Assembly (NCBI RefSeq): GCF_934560975.1
Contig: NZ_CAKTFO010000004.1
Coordinates: 124,001 to 188,000 of the forward strand
DNA: 64,000 nucleotides
Source: an uncultured Sphingomonas sp.
Lineage (GTDB): Bacteria; Pseudomonadota; Alphaproteobacteria; Sphingomonadales; Sphingomonadaceae
Direction of reading: 5' to 3'
Shown: positions 1 to 8,606 of the stretch, piece by piece
How positions within the stretch are numbered: position 1 is the stretch's first letter
Layout of the letters: every line of letters starts with the position of its first letter
Program-made: the position numbers and the translations under genes
The notes under the pieces: generated by a model
What the model saw: only the letters and a program-made list of their open reading frames with translations
Database searches by the model: none
Told to the model about the DNA's origin: nothing

Positions 1-313
1 TCGGTTCGGGCTGCGCGCCATCGGCTTTCGCGTGACCGCCCTGGTGGACATCACGCTGTCGACCCAGAGCGAAGAGGAACTCGCCCGCTTCGAGCGTGCC
101 GTTGCCGTAATTCCCGGCGTGGTGGAATGCATGCTGGTGTCGGGCAGTCACGATTACCGGCTGAAGATCGTGTGCCGCGACCTGGACGATTATGAGCGCA
201 TCCATCGCGAGCATCTCGGCCGGCTGCCGTGCGTCACCACCATCAACAGCAGCTTCGTGCTGCGCGCCATTCCGACGCGGAGCGAGGCGGAGGCCTTGTT
301 CGGCCCGGCCTGA
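1..313 (+). CDS. Lrp/AsnC family transcriptional regulator, C-terminal part (truncated by window edge)
   Basis: The reading frame is already open at base 2 and ends at 313, so only the last ~104 residues are seen. They match the ligand-sensing RAM/AsnC domain of Lrp-type regulators: an alternating hydrophobic strand (TALVDITL), the phrase VIPGVVECMLVSGSHDYRLKI, typical of the domain, and a short tail after SSFVLRAIPT. The helix-turn-helix half lies outside the window. These proteins oligomerise and sense amino acids, but the ligand cannot be told from this part. The next gene, kup, follows on the same strand after about 120 bases. Confidence 0.85.
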   Translation, partial: RFGLRAIGFRVTALVDITLSTQSEEELARFERAVAVIPGVVECMLVSGSHDYRLKIVCRDLDDYERIHREHLGRLPCVTTINSSFVLRAIPTRSEAEALFGPA

Positions 314-436
314 CCGCCCATCTGTGCGCTGTTGCGGCGTCCTAACCTAAGTGCTAGTGGCCCGCCGCTGTCGCCGGATGCGGTCCGGCGCTCCTTGCGC
401 CGAGCAGCCCGGCCGTGTGAAGGTCCCTTCGCATCT

Positions 437-2374
437 ATGTCTTCCGGCACCGCCGTCTCACCCAGTCCCGCACCCTTGGATGCCCCGCCGCATGCCACGG
501 GCGATCACGCGCATGGCCCGCACGGGTTATTGCGGCTGTCGCTCGGCGCGATCGGCGTCGTCTATGGCGACATTGGAACCAGTCCACTTTATTCGATGAA
601 GGAAATCTTCATCGGCCACCACCCGCTGGCGGTGGATCCGCTCCACATCCTGGGTGCGCTCAGCCTGATCTTCTGGTCGCTGGTGGTGATCGTCACCGGC
701 AAATATATCCTGCTGATCCTGCGTGCCGACAACAAGGGCGAGGGCGGCAGCCTGGCGCTGCTGGCGCTGATCCAGCGTCGCGCCGGCGGCGGCGGGCGAT
801 GGAGCAGCGGGCTGGTGCTGCTGGGCGTGCTCGCCACGGCGCTGTTCTTCGGCGATTGCATGATCACGCCGGCCATTTCCGTCCTGTCGGCGGTGGAGGG
901 CCTGGCTATCGTCCAGAGCGGCTTCGCACCCTTCGTGATCCCGGTCGCAGTCGGCATCCTGATCGGATTGTTCCTGATCCAATCGCGTGGCACCGACCTG
1001 CTCGGGCGATTCTTCGGGCCGCTGATGTGCGTCTATTTCCTGACGCTGGCGGTGCTGGGCCTGATGAGCATCGTCGAAAGCCCGCACATTCTGACGGCGC
1101 TCAACCCGGTATGGGGCATCCGCTTCTTCGCGCATGATCCGCTCCTGGCGTTTCTGGCGCTGGGTTCGATCGTGCTGGCGCTGACCGGTGCGGAGGCGCT
1201 GTATGCCGACATGGGCCATTTCGGCCGCCCGCCGATTCAGGCGGCGTGGCTCTATTTGGTATTTCCGGCGCTGATGCTGAACTATCTGGGGCAGGGCGCG
1301 CTGCTGCTGCGCGATCCCGCTTCGGTGGAGAGCCCCTTCTTCCTGATGGCGCCGGAGGCGTGGCGTCTCCCGCTGGTGGGCATCGCCACCATGGCGACCA
1401 TTATCGCCAGCCAGGCCGTGATCACCGGCCTGTTCTCGGTGGTGCAGCAGGCGGTGCAACTGGGTCTGATGCCGCGCGTCCGGATCGAGCATACCAGCGT
1501 CTCGGCCGCCGGGCAGATCTACGTGCCGGTTGCCAATTGGGCGCTGATGGTGATGGTCGTGCTGCTGGTCCTGTTCTTCCGGGAATCGAGCAACCTGGCG
1601 GCGGCCTATGGCATTGCGGTGACGGGCACGATGTTCATCACCACCTGCATGATGGGTGTGCTGGTGATCCGGGTCTGGAACTGGCCCAAGTGGCTGGGCG
1701 GATTGCTGGTCGCGCTGTTCCTGCTGATCGATTCCGCATATTTTGCGTCCAACCTGACCAAGGTGGTCGATGGCGGCTGGTTCCCGCTGCTGATCGGCTT
1801 CCTCGCCTTCACGCTCCTGACCACCTGGGCCAAGGGCCGGGCCTTGATGATCGAGCGGATGCGCGAGGTGGCGATGCCGGTGCAGGTGTTCGTGCGGTCG
1901 GCGGTCAATTCCGCCACGCGCGTACCCGGCACCGCCGTGTTCATGACCTCGGCACCCGAAGGCGTTCCCCATGCGCTGCTCCATAACCTCAAACACAACA
2001 AGGTGCTGCACGAGCGCGTGATCCTGCTGACGGTGAAGATCGAGGATGTGCCCTACGTTTCCTCGCCCAACCGCCTGCGGGTGGAGGATCTGGACGAAGG
2101 CTTCTTCCGCGTCGTTGTGCGTTACGGCTTCATGGAGGATGCGGACGTTCCGGCGGCGCTGGCGCACGTCAAGGATTGCGGCCCGCAATTCCGGATGATG
2201 GATACCAGCTTTTTCCTCGCGCGGCAGACATTGATCCCGTCCGCGCGGCCCGGCATGGCGATCTGGCGCGAAAAGCTGTTCGCCTGGATGCTGCGCAATG
2301 CGGAAAGTGCGATGGAATTCTTCCGCCTGCCGACCAATCGCGTCGTCGAACTCGGTAGCCAGGTCGAGATCTAG
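437..2374 (+). CDS. kup: KUP/HAK/KT family potassium uptake protein
   Basis: This is an inner-membrane K+ uptake carrier of 645 residues, the usual family length. The family signature GDIGTSPLY is at residues 44-52, followed by about twelve hydrophobic segments up to residue ~450 and a soluble C-terminal domain. The frame is open upstream to a TTG at 332, but that extension (MRRPNLSAS...) is not KUP-like. The ATG at 437 is preferred because it puts the signature at the usual distance and has an AAGG upstream. The next gene starts 4 bases after the stop, so the two are probably cotranscribed. Confidence 0.95.
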   Translation: MSSGTAVSPSPAPLDAPPHATGDHAHGPHGLLRLSLGAIGVVYGDIGTSPLYSMKEIFIGHHPLAVDPLHILGALSLIFWSLVVIVTGKYILLILRADNKGEGGSLALLALIQRRAGGGGRWSSGLVLLGVLATALFFGDCMITPAISVLSAVEGLAIVQSGFAPFVIPVAVGILIGLFLIQSRGTDLLGRFFGPLMCVYFLTLAVLGLMSIVESPHILTALNPVWGIRFFAHDPLLAFLALGSIVLALTGAEALYADMGHFGRPPIQAAWLYLVFPALMLNYLGQGALLLRDPASVESPFFLMAPEAWRLPLVGIATMATIIASQAVITGLFSVVQQAVQLGLMPRVRIEHTSVSAAGQIYVPVANWALMVMVVLLVLFFRESSNLAAAYGIAVTGTMFITTCMMGVLVIRVWNWPKWLGGLLVALFLLIDSAYFASNLTKVVDGGWFPLLIGFLAFTLLTTWAKGRALMIERMREVAMPVQVFVRSAVNSATRVPGTAVFMTSAPEGVPHALLHNLKHNKVLHERVILLTVKIEDVPYVSSPNRLRVEDLDEGFFRVVVRYGFMEDADVPAALAHVKDCGPQFRMMDTSFFLARQTLIPSARPGMAIWREKLFAWMLRNAESAMEFFRLPTNRVVELGSQVEI

Positions 2375-2377
2375 ACC

Positions 2378-3007
2378 GTGCGCGCGGCCATCCTGCTTGC
2401 GGGCGGGCGGTCGCGCCGGTTCGGTCGGGCCGACAAGTTGGAAGCGCGGATCTCCGGCAGGTCATTGTTCGACCATGCGCTCGACCGCGCCCTGGCGTCG
2501 GTGCGAGGGCGGGTGATCGTGGTCGCGCCCGTTCGCCGGCACAGGCCGCGCAAGCGCGTCCACTGGGTCCATGCGCCCGCCTCGCGCACCGGCATGGGCG
2601 GCAGCCTGGGTGCGGCCTTGGCGGCCCTACGGCCCTGTGAGCGCGAGATCCTGATTTTCCTCGCCGACATGCCGTTTGCGACCGTACCGCGTGCCATGCG
2701 GCTGACGGCGGGGCTGGACGCAGTGCGGCCACGCGTGGGTGAAGCGTTGGGGCATCCCGTGCTGGTGCGAACGGCGGCGGGACGCGCGGTGCGGCCGTCC
2801 GGCGACACGGGGCTGGTCCGGCGGCTCGACCCCGGCCGCATCGGCACGGTCCGTGGCGGGCGCGGCAACCTGCTGGACATAGACACGCGTGCGGCCCTGC
2901 GGCGGGCGCGGATGGATCGTGCGGTGTTGCGCGACGTTGCTCCCTCCACGAACAAGAGGAGCGATGCGTGGAGTTTGCAAGCTGGGTCGCACCCGCGGCG
3001 ACGATGA
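2378..3007 (+). CDS. MobA/MocA-like nucleotidyltransferase
   Basis: A 209-residue Rossmann-like NTP transferase. The N-terminal glycine-rich loop LLAGGRSRRFG (residues 6-16) followed by the lysine in DKL is the nucleotide-binding signature of the MobA/MocA family. SRTGMGGSLGAAL (69-81) and FLADMPF (94-100) match the MocA group, which attaches CMP or GMP to molybdopterin. No molybdenum cofactor genes are near, so the substrate is uncertain. The start is GTG at 2378, 4 bases after kup. The 3' end overlaps the next gene by 40 bases. The last ~30 residues are low-complexity and probably not conserved. Confidence 0.8.
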   Translation: MRAAILLAGGRSRRFGRADKLEARISGRSLFDHALDRALASVRGRVIVVAPVRRHRPRKRVHWVHAPASRTGMGGSLGAALAALRPCEREILIFLADMPFATVPRAMRLTAGLDAVRPRVGEALGHPVLVRTAAGRAVRPSGDTGLVRRLDPGRIGTVRGGRGNLLDIDTRAALRRARMDRAVLRDVAPSTNKRSDAWSLQAGSHPRRR

Positions 3008-3552
3008 TGGCTGCGGTGATGACCGCCGCCAATCTCGGGCCGAGGGTGACGGGATGGGGGTTCGTGGTGTTCACGATCGGCGCGATCGCCTGGGTCATCG
3101 TCGGCATCGCAACAAACCAGCAGAATTTGCTGATCAGCAACGCCTTTCTCCTGCTGGTCGACGTGGTCGGCGTGTGGCGCTGGCTCGGCCGACGTGCCCG
3201 CTACGACAGCGGGGCGGAGGCGGCGCGACAGGAAAGCGTGTCTGCGCCCACGGCGGACCTGTTCGCCCTCAGCAAGCTGGAAGGCATGCCGGTCCGCGAT
3301 GGCGCCGACCGGACGATCGCCAATGTCGTGGAGGCCATGGCCACTTGCGACCGGGGTTCGGTGAGCTACCTGGTCGTGTGCGAAGGCGGGATCGGCGGGG
3401 TGGGGGAGCGACTCCACGCGCTGCGCTGGTCGGAGGTGACGGTGTGCGACGGCTATGTCCGCACGCGGATCGACGCGGCCGAACTTGCTACCCGCACCGC
3501 GCTTGAACCCGGCAACTGGCCGACGGCCGCGCGATCCGCTCATGCAGCCTGA
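2968..3552 (+). CDS. Small membrane protein with PRC-barrel-like C-terminal part
   Basis: A 194-residue protein. The first ~70 residues contain two or three hydrophobic segments, including a stretch around GWGFVVFTIGAIAWVIVGIA, so it should sit in the inner membrane. From about residue 95 the text LFALSKLEGMPVRDGADRTIANV resembles PRC-barrel domains, which often mediate protein or RNA contacts. The GTG start at 2968 is supported by GAGGA seven bases upstream. It overlaps the gene before it (40 bases) and after it (11 bases), which suggests translational coupling. The precise function is unknown. Confidence 0.65.
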   Translation: MEFASWVAPAATMMAAVMTAANLGPRVTGWGFVVFTIGAIAWVIVGIATNQQNLLISNAFLLLVDVVGVWRWLGRRARYDSGAEAARQESVSAPTADLFALSKLEGMPVRDGADRTIANVVEAMATCDRGSVSYLVVCEGGIGGVGERLHALRWSEVTVCDGYVRTRIDAAELATRTALEPGNWPTAARSAHAA

Positions 3553-4060
3553 TCCCGCGGCCGCGCCCCTGATCGTCTCGGCCCTGTTCGCGCCGACAGA
3601 CCTTGCGTGGCTGGACGGATTGCGTCGCGCGCATTTTCCGCCGGAACGCAACCTGCTGGCCGCGCACCTGACCCTGTTCCACGCGCTGCCGCCGTCCGCC
3701 GAGGACGAACTCAAATCCCGCCTTGCGGAGGCGAGCCGTGGCCCACGTCCGGACGCTCAGGCGAGCGCGCTCATGAACCTGGGACGTGGTACGGCGATCC
3801 GCATCCTGTCTCCCGACCTCGAACGCATTCGGGCGGAGCTGGCCGACGCTTTCGGCCTGCTGCTCACGCCGCAGGATCGCGCGGGATGGCGGCCGCATGT
3901 CACGGTGCAGAACAAGGTGTCGCCGGAGGATGCGCGGGCGCTCCAGCGCATGTTGGGCGAGGATTTTCGTCCCCGCCCGATAGTTATCGCCGCCCTTGCC
4001 GTCTGGCGTTACCGGGGCGGTCCGTGGGAGCCGGTGTCCCGGCACCCGTTCCGGGGCTGA
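3542..4060 (+). CDS. 2'-5' RNA ligase / cyclic phosphodiesterase superfamily protein
   Basis: A 172-residue member of the 2H phosphoesterase superfamily. The two catalytic HxT motifs are visible as HLT at residues 42-44 and HVT at 119-121, about 75 residues apart as expected. Such proteins act on 2',3'-cyclic phosphates or 2'-5' RNA linkages, but the natural substrate in bacteria is mostly unclear. The ATG at 3542 lies inside the end of the upstream gene. The earlier in-frame start at 3455 would add a proline- and arginine-rich stretch unlike the family. It ends one base before the convergent gene's stop. Confidence 0.8.
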   Translation: MQPDPAAAPLIVSALFAPTDLAWLDGLRRAHFPPERNLLAAHLTLFHALPPSAEDELKSRLAEASRGPRPDAQASALMNLGRGTAIRILSPDLERIRAELADAFGLLLTPQDRAGWRPHVTVQNKVSPEDARALQRMLGEDFRPRPIVIAALAVWRYRGGPWEPVSRHPFRG

Positions 4061-4468
4061 TCAGTCGATCTGGCCCATGCCTTCGCAGCTGAGATCGAAG
4101 GCGGCCAGGCCCGCTTCGAGGTAAGCAGCCAGCGTCGGCATATCCAGCAGCTGGTCGGCCGGATCCTCCGCATCCGGATCGGCCGCGGCTTCGATGGCGT
4201 CGTCCCACTCGCTAGCGTCGTATGTGCCGCGTCCCACCAAAGCGAGCGCCAGCACCTCCTGCAACTGGTCGTCCCCGAGATCGTCGAGCAGCGCCTCGAT
4301 CTCCTCTTCGATCGCCTCGTTGGCCTCATCCTCCAGCACCGCGAACTCATCGTCCGAATCGGTGGGGTCCTTTTCCTCGTCAGTCTCGATCGCGGGCACC
4401 TGCGCTTCGAGTTCACGAGCGCGGACGATCAAGCGGCAGATCGTTTCCAGCGGCGTCGAAAGATCCAT
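4061..4468 (-). CDS. DUF3775 domain-containing protein
   Basis: A very acidic 135-residue protein. The N-terminus, starting DLSTPLETICRLIVRARELEAQ, and the C-terminal part AAADPDAEDPADQLLDMPTL are typical of DUF3775, a domain common in alphaproteobacteria and without known function. The middle is rich in Asp and Glu and probably helical. The start is ATG at 4468 because a strong ribosome binding site, GGAGGAG, lies upstream (4478-4484 on the plus strand). The frame runs further up to 4576 without support. It converges tail to tail with the 2H phosphoesterase gene. Confidence 0.75.
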   Translation of the reverse strand: MDLSTPLETICRLIVRARELEAQVPAIETDEEKDPTDSDDEFAVLEDEANEAIEEEIEALLDDLGDDQLQEVLALALVGRGTYDASEWDDAIEAAADPDAEDPADQLLDMPTLAAYLEAGLAAFDLSCEGMGQID

Positions 4469-4644
4469 CGGGCCAAACTCCTCCGTAAGCCTCAACAATT
4501 CACGTTGGCGCGAACGTGGCGGGTCGCGCCCGGTTCCCACGCCATCTGAACCCGGTGCCGCGCAAAAATAGCGCATGGATGGAGTTGACCGCCTGCCATC
4601 CCTTGTTATAGGCCGCGCCTCGTTCCGGTCGGCCGTGACATTGG

Positions 4645-4721
4645 GGCGGAGTAGCTCAGCTGGTTAGAGCAGCGGAATCATAATCCGCGTGTCGGGGGTT
4701 CAAGTCCCTCCTCCGCTACCA
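4645..4721 (+). tRNA. tRNA-Met (anticodon CAU)
   Basis: A 77-base cloverleaf. The acceptor arm GGCGGAG (4645-4651) pairs with CTCCGCT (4711-4717), followed by A and an encoded CCA. The D-arm contains AGCTGGTTAGA, the anticodon stem GCGGA/TCCGC encloses loop ATCATAA with CAT at 4679-4681, and the T-arm GGGGG/CCCTC holds TTCAAGT. The G1-U72 acceptor pair and the lack of three G-C pairs in the anticodon stem argue for elongator Met rather than initiator tRNA. A CAU anticodon modified to lysidine (Ile) is possible but less likely. Confidence 0.95.
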
Positions 4722-4722
4722 T

Positions 4723-4745
4723 GCCTCCCATGCAGACTGGGAGGC
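4723..4745 (+). terminator. Stem-loop just after tRNA-Met
   Basis: GCCTCCCA (4723-4730) and TGGGAGGC (4738-4745) form a perfect 8-bp stem with a 7-base loop, starting two bases after the tRNA CCA. There is no T-run, so it may serve as a processing or 3' end structure rather than a classical intrinsic terminator. Confidence 0.45.
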
Positions 4746-4874
4746 ACACGATGTGCCGAAAGGTCTGGTAAAGGCTGGGTCCGGTCATATTCGACGGCAG
4801 CCGATTTCTTCATCGTGGGTGCGATTCTGCGGCATCCAGAAATGCGGTATGCCGTCATGGTCTGTGGTCCAGCT

Positions 4875-4886
4875 CCCCCCCCCCCC
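4875..4886. repeat. Homopolymer tract of 12 C
   Basis: Twelve consecutive C on the plus strand lie about 23 bases beyond the stop codon of the bacteriophytochrome gene, so its transcript would carry G12 just after the stop. It is outside any supported gene. Length variation between isolates or assemblies is likely at such a tract. Confidence 0.9.
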
Positions 4887-4909
4887 GGAGCGACGGCCGT
4901 CGCGCGGCA

Positions 4910-7471
4910 TCATGCCAGGCCGAGAAGTTCCTCCACCGCACGGGCGATGTTTTCTGTCGTATAGGGCTTCTGCACCACCATCCGCGCTCGATGTTCATCG
5001 GGCAGCTTGGCCTGTTCGCCATAGCCTGAGGCGAAGAAGAACGGGACACCCTGGTCCTGGAGTCGGTCCGCGATGCCGAAACTGGTCTGGTCACCCAAAT
5101 TGATGTCCAGGATCGCGAAATCCGGCGTCAGATCGTCCAGCGTGTCGTGCGCGGCCGCCGGGGTGGAGGCCGTGGCGATGGTAGCGCCGAAGCGGGTCAG
5201 TATGTCCTCGGCATCCAGCGCGATGATCAGGCTGTCTTCCACCAGCAGCACCGATCGGTTTGCCAGCAGGTCAGGCTTGATGGGCGCCGGATGATGTGGC
5301 CTCGGGTGCGGCAGCTTCACCGCCGGACCCGCAAAGGTCCGTCGTTCGGACACATGCCGCGCCGGAATGCAGAAGCGGGCATGAACCCCGGTAGGATCAT
5401 AGTGGATCTCCGCCGTGCCGCCGAGATCATACGGCACCGACCGCTCGACGATGGTGGTGCCAAACCCCTTGCGCGTGGGCTTGGCGACGGGTGGCCCGCC
5501 GCTTTCCTGCCAGGTGAAGACCAGGCTCTTGTCGCCATTGCGCTGCCACCGGATGTGGACCTCGCCATTGTCGGACAGGCTTCCATATTTGGTGGAGTTG
5601 GTCACCAGTTCATGGATGACGAGCGCCATGGTCGAATACGCCTGCGGGTTGAGCAGGACCGGCGGCCCGTCCGAGATGATCGCGCTTTCCTTGTTGGCGG
5701 CGAACGCGCCGGCCTCGGCGTCGATCAGTGCCTGGAGCGGGGCAGGACCCCAATGATCGTCGGTGATCTGGTTGTGGGCGCGGGCGAGCGCGTGGATGCG
5801 TCCGTCCACGACCTTGACGAAGTCGCGCACGGCATTCTCATCCGGCTGCGACTGGCGGATCAATCCGCGGATCACGCCCAGGATGTTGCGAACCCGATGG
5901 TTGAGCTCGGCGATCAGCAATTCCTGGCGGGCATTGGCCTGGTGCCTTTGCGCAGCCGCCTCATCCGCCAGGCGCAGCACCACCTCGATCAACGTGGCGC
6001 GCAGCGTTTCGGCCACCCGCAGTTCCGATGGGGTGAACGGGCGGGAGCGGCCCTCCACCAGCTCCTGCCACTCGGCGAAGCTTTCGCGCGGCGTCAGCCG
6101 TGGGCCATTGGGGCCGAACTGCACCGGCTTGTGCGGGTCGCCGGCCCAGCGCACTGAATCCCGCATTTCCTTGCGGAACAGCACCACATAGTCGCGGGGC
6201 GCGCGGGAGATGGGAATGGCGAGCAGACCGGCCGCCTGGCTGGCGAAGGGTTCCGCCCGATCGACGAGCGAGCCGATATGGTCCGTGGAATAGACCTTTC
6301 CCGCCGCTGTCCCGTTCAGGGCGCGAATGATGCGGCGGAAGTCATCGGTCGGCGGGGTGACGCCGGAAAAAGCATAGCTGCCGTTGATCCAGACCCCGAC
6401 CCCGTCGGCCGGAATGGTGCTGGTGAGGATGTCGGCCAGCCAGTCCGGATCGTTCAGCAGGGTCTCGTCAGACGCCACCGCGCCGAGAAGCTGGTCCGAA
6501 ATGTCGCGGGCGCGCCGTTCATATTCCACCAGCGCCCGTCGCTCGCGGCTTTCCAGCCGCATGGAGAACATCTGGGCAAACAACTCGCTTACCGAGCGCC
6601 GCTCGAACGTGGGCGCACGCGGCGAATAATGGTGGCAGGCGAACAGGCCCCACAATTCGTCGTCCACCACGATGGAGATCGACAGCGATGCTTCCACCCC
6701 CATATTCTTGAGATATTCGATGTGGATCGGCGACACCGATCGCAGCACCGACAAAGACAGGTCGAGCGGCCTGCGATGCTCGTCCAGTTCGGGGACGATC
6801 CGCACCGGCGTGGCGTTCACGTCGCGGATCACGCGTAGCAGGTTGCGCTTGTAAAGCGCGCGGGCCTGAACGGGGATATCGCTGGCCGGGTAATGCAGGC
6901 CCTTGAACGATCCGATGCCGGGCTTGGCCGCCTCGGCAATCACCTCGCCCGCGCCGTCGCGTGCGAATTTGTAGACCATCACGCGATCATAGCCGAGCAG
7001 GGCACGCACCTGCCGCGCGCCTTCTCGATAGAAAGCGGTAAGATCGGGCTGACCGTCGAGCCGCGTCATCATCGCGCGAACCGTGCCGGTGGCGTCGCCA
7101 TTGCTTTGAACGCCGGGCTCCGCCTCGATCACGATCTGGCCGCCGGAAAAGTGGACGGCGATGTCGAACGTGTCGCCGCCCTCCCGCAATTGACACCCGA
7201 ACACCCGCTCCACCGTGTCCGGCAAACCCAGATAGGCGATACGGTTGCGCAGGTCGTGAACGAGTTGGTGCGGTACGAAGTCGGCCAGCAGGTTGCCGAT
7301 CATCGATGTCGGTGCGACCCCGAGAAAGGTTGCGACGTTGGCGGATGCGCGCGCCACGATCCAGTCGGTGCTGACGACGACCAGGAAGCCGACCGGCTGG
7401 ATCGCTCCAAGCAGGTGGATGGGCTCACGGTCGCAATTCGTAAGATCAACCTCGCCACCGGTCTCGCTCAC
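4910..7471 (-). CDS. Bacteriophytochrome hybrid: PAS-GAF-PHY, HWE histidine kinase, receiver domain
   Basis: A red/far-red light sensor of about 853 residues. The N-terminal Cys (residue 13, in LTNCDREPIH) is at the place where bacteriophytochromes bind biliverdin. The GAF domain carries PASDIPVQAR, and the PHY tongue carries PRESF. The kinase is of the HWE family: phospho-acceptor His in ELNHRVRN, N-box HELVTNSTKYG, and the WxE motif in FTWQESGG. A receiver domain closes the protein (VLLVEDS, phospho-Asp in FAILDINLG, Lys in VVQKPY). The GTG at 7471 has AGGTG about 7 bases upstream; a TTG at 7474 is also in frame. No heme oxygenase or partner regulator is adjacent. Confidence 0.93.
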   Translation of the reverse strand: MSETGGEVDLTNCDREPIHLLGAIQPVGFLVVVSTDWIVARASANVATFLGVAPTSMIGNLLADFVPHQLVHDLRNRIAYLGLPDTVERVFGCQLREGGDTFDIAVHFSGGQIVIEAEPGVQSNGDATGTVRAMMTRLDGQPDLTAFYREGARQVRALLGYDRVMVYKFARDGAGEVIAEAAKPGIGSFKGLHYPASDIPVQARALYKRNLLRVIRDVNATPVRIVPELDEHRRPLDLSLSVLRSVSPIHIEYLKNMGVEASLSISIVVDDELWGLFACHHYSPRAPTFERRSVSELFAQMFSMRLESRERRALVEYERRARDISDQLLGAVASDETLLNDPDWLADILTSTIPADGVGVWINGSYAFSGVTPPTDDFRRIIRALNGTAAGKVYSTDHIGSLVDRAEPFASQAAGLLAIPISRAPRDYVVLFRKEMRDSVRWAGDPHKPVQFGPNGPRLTPRESFAEWQELVEGRSRPFTPSELRVAETLRATLIEVVLRLADEAAAQRHQANARQELLIAELNHRVRNILGVIRGLIRQSQPDENAVRDFVKVVDGRIHALARAHNQITDDHWGPAPLQALIDAEAGAFAANKESAIISDGPPVLLNPQAYSTMALVIHELVTNSTKYGSLSDNGEVHIRWQRNGDKSLVFTWQESGGPPVAKPTRKGFGTTIVERSVPYDLGGTAEIHYDPTGVHARFCIPARHVSERRTFAGPAVKLPHPRPHHPAPIKPDLLANRSVLLVEDSLIIALDAEDILTRFGATIATASTPAAAHDTLDDLTPDFAILDINLGDQTSFGIADRLQDQGVPFFFASGYGEQAKLPDEHRARMVVQKPYTTENIARAVEELLGLA

Positions 7472-7571
7472 CAAATATCACCTGTCATGAAGATCATGCA
7501 GCCGCATACGCGCAACGGGCTCGTCCGCAAAATGTCAAAGAACGGCTGCGACAGGCGCCCGGCCGGCAAGA

Positions 7572-8198
7572 TCAGCTGCACCCCTCGACGTAAGACAGTT
7601 CCGGCATGGTGCCCACGTGGATCAGGCCGACCTTGCCGTCATGCCCGATTTCGATCCGCAACGCGGAGCTGCCATTGGCCGCATCGGGCGCGGTGAGATA
7701 TTTGGCGGGAGCATCCTCATATTTGTGCGGCTCCGCGCGAAAGCCGGCGAACCACTGCCTTGCCTCCGCCTCGCTCGCCCCCGGGCCGATGCCTTCCGCC
7801 AGGGTCACGTTCGACCGCTTGCCGACCGTGATGCGCCGGACCTTGCCGTCCGTCACGATAGCATAAGCGCCGGGATAATCCGGCGACGTGACCGTGCGGC
7901 AGGCGTCCCCCTCCTGCGCGCCGCGCGCAGCCCAGCTTCCGCCCGGAGGCACCGGCTGGCCGATGCGCAGATCGCCCAGCCCCTCCAACCCGATGATTGT
8001 GACGGGGGCGGGGGCAGAGGGCGTCTCGACCGGAGTCGCGTCGGCCGGTACGCCCGACGGCGGGGCAGGTGTAATGCTGGTTTCCGCCATGTTGGTTGTG
8101 GAGGATGCGAGGGGGGCATCGTCCGACGCGGACGAGCACGCGCCGAGAGCGAGCAGCATGCCAGCAGCGGAGGCGCACGATGCGATGACGTGTCTCAT
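7572..8198 (-). CDS. Putative lipoprotein of unknown function
   Basis: A 208-residue protein with a lipoprotein signal: a short basic start, a hydrophobic stretch and lipobox LGAC with Cys at residue 21. It should be lipid-anchored in the cell envelope. A Pro/Ala/Thr-rich linker (about 25-65) leads to a folded part with GLGDLRIGQPVPPGGSW, which recalls small beta proteins that sense or bind ligands in the periplasm. Five cysteines are present in the whole chain. It stands alone, with its start facing the frameshifted iron permease. I do not recognise a named family. Confidence 0.7.
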   Translation of the reverse strand: MRHVIASCASAAGMLLALGACSSASDDAPLASSTTNMAETSITPAPPSGVPADATPVETPSAPAPVTIIGLEGLGDLRIGQPVPPGGSWAARGAQEGDACRTVTSPDYPGAYAIVTDGKVRRITVGKRSNVTLAEGIGPGASEAEARQWFAGFRAEPHKYEDAPAKYLTAPDAANGSSALRIEIGHDGKVGLIHVGTMPELSYVEGCS

Positions 8199-8606
8199 GC
8201 ATGCGCCAACGGCAGGTAAGCGGTAGCGGTTCCTGTAGCGCCAAGGTCAGGCATTCGCTGCTTGGTCCCGGTCGTCAGGGAGGCGACCGGGACCAGGACA
8301 TGGACCTGAGCGGCACAAGCTGGGCTGCGATCGATGCAACCCGGCTGCCGCCTGGAAGAACGTCACCGCTGCGGAGTGGGTCCGCAGAGGCCTGCCGTAA
8401 CAGCCTTATGCCGGAGCGGTCGTTATGATCCCCTTAACGCCGCAACGTGGCAGCGGCGGTGGCGTGAAGAGTGTTCGGGTTTTCGCGCCCTCGCCCTTGG
8501 CACCCGCGCGATCGCTTCCGGGAAGGCGATCGTGACGGTCGAACGTGTCGCGGTGCCCCGCGCTTGCGGATCGGCCACGCTTTTCCCGTATGTCATGCGA
8601 GTGGCG
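8199..8606. other. 408-base intergenic stretch
   Basis: It lies between the divergent lipoprotein start and the iron permease remnant. Its only clear structure is a 12-bp inverted repeat at 8263-8295. Open frames crossing it show no protein-like composition, and no RNA gene is recognised. Confidence 0.6.
8263..8295. repeat. Perfect 12-bp inverted repeat with 9-base spacer
   Basis: TGGTCCCGGTCG (8263-8274) and CGACCGGGACCA (8284-8295) are perfect reverse complements around TCAGGGAGG. It lies about 65 bases upstream of the lipoprotein start and about 310 bases upstream of the iron permease remnant. No T-run follows. It could be an operator or an RNA hairpin. Confidence 0.6.

Noticed and set aside
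527..2188. Long antisense open frame opposite kup
   Set aside because: Composition is dominated by His, Arg, Gln and Asp, as in reverse-strand shadows of GC-rich membrane genes. No domain is seen and kup is well supported.
4689..4964. Plus-strand frame across the C12 tract
   Set aside because: The polyproline stretch arises from the homopolymer, and the frame starts inside the tRNA gene. No protein-like features.
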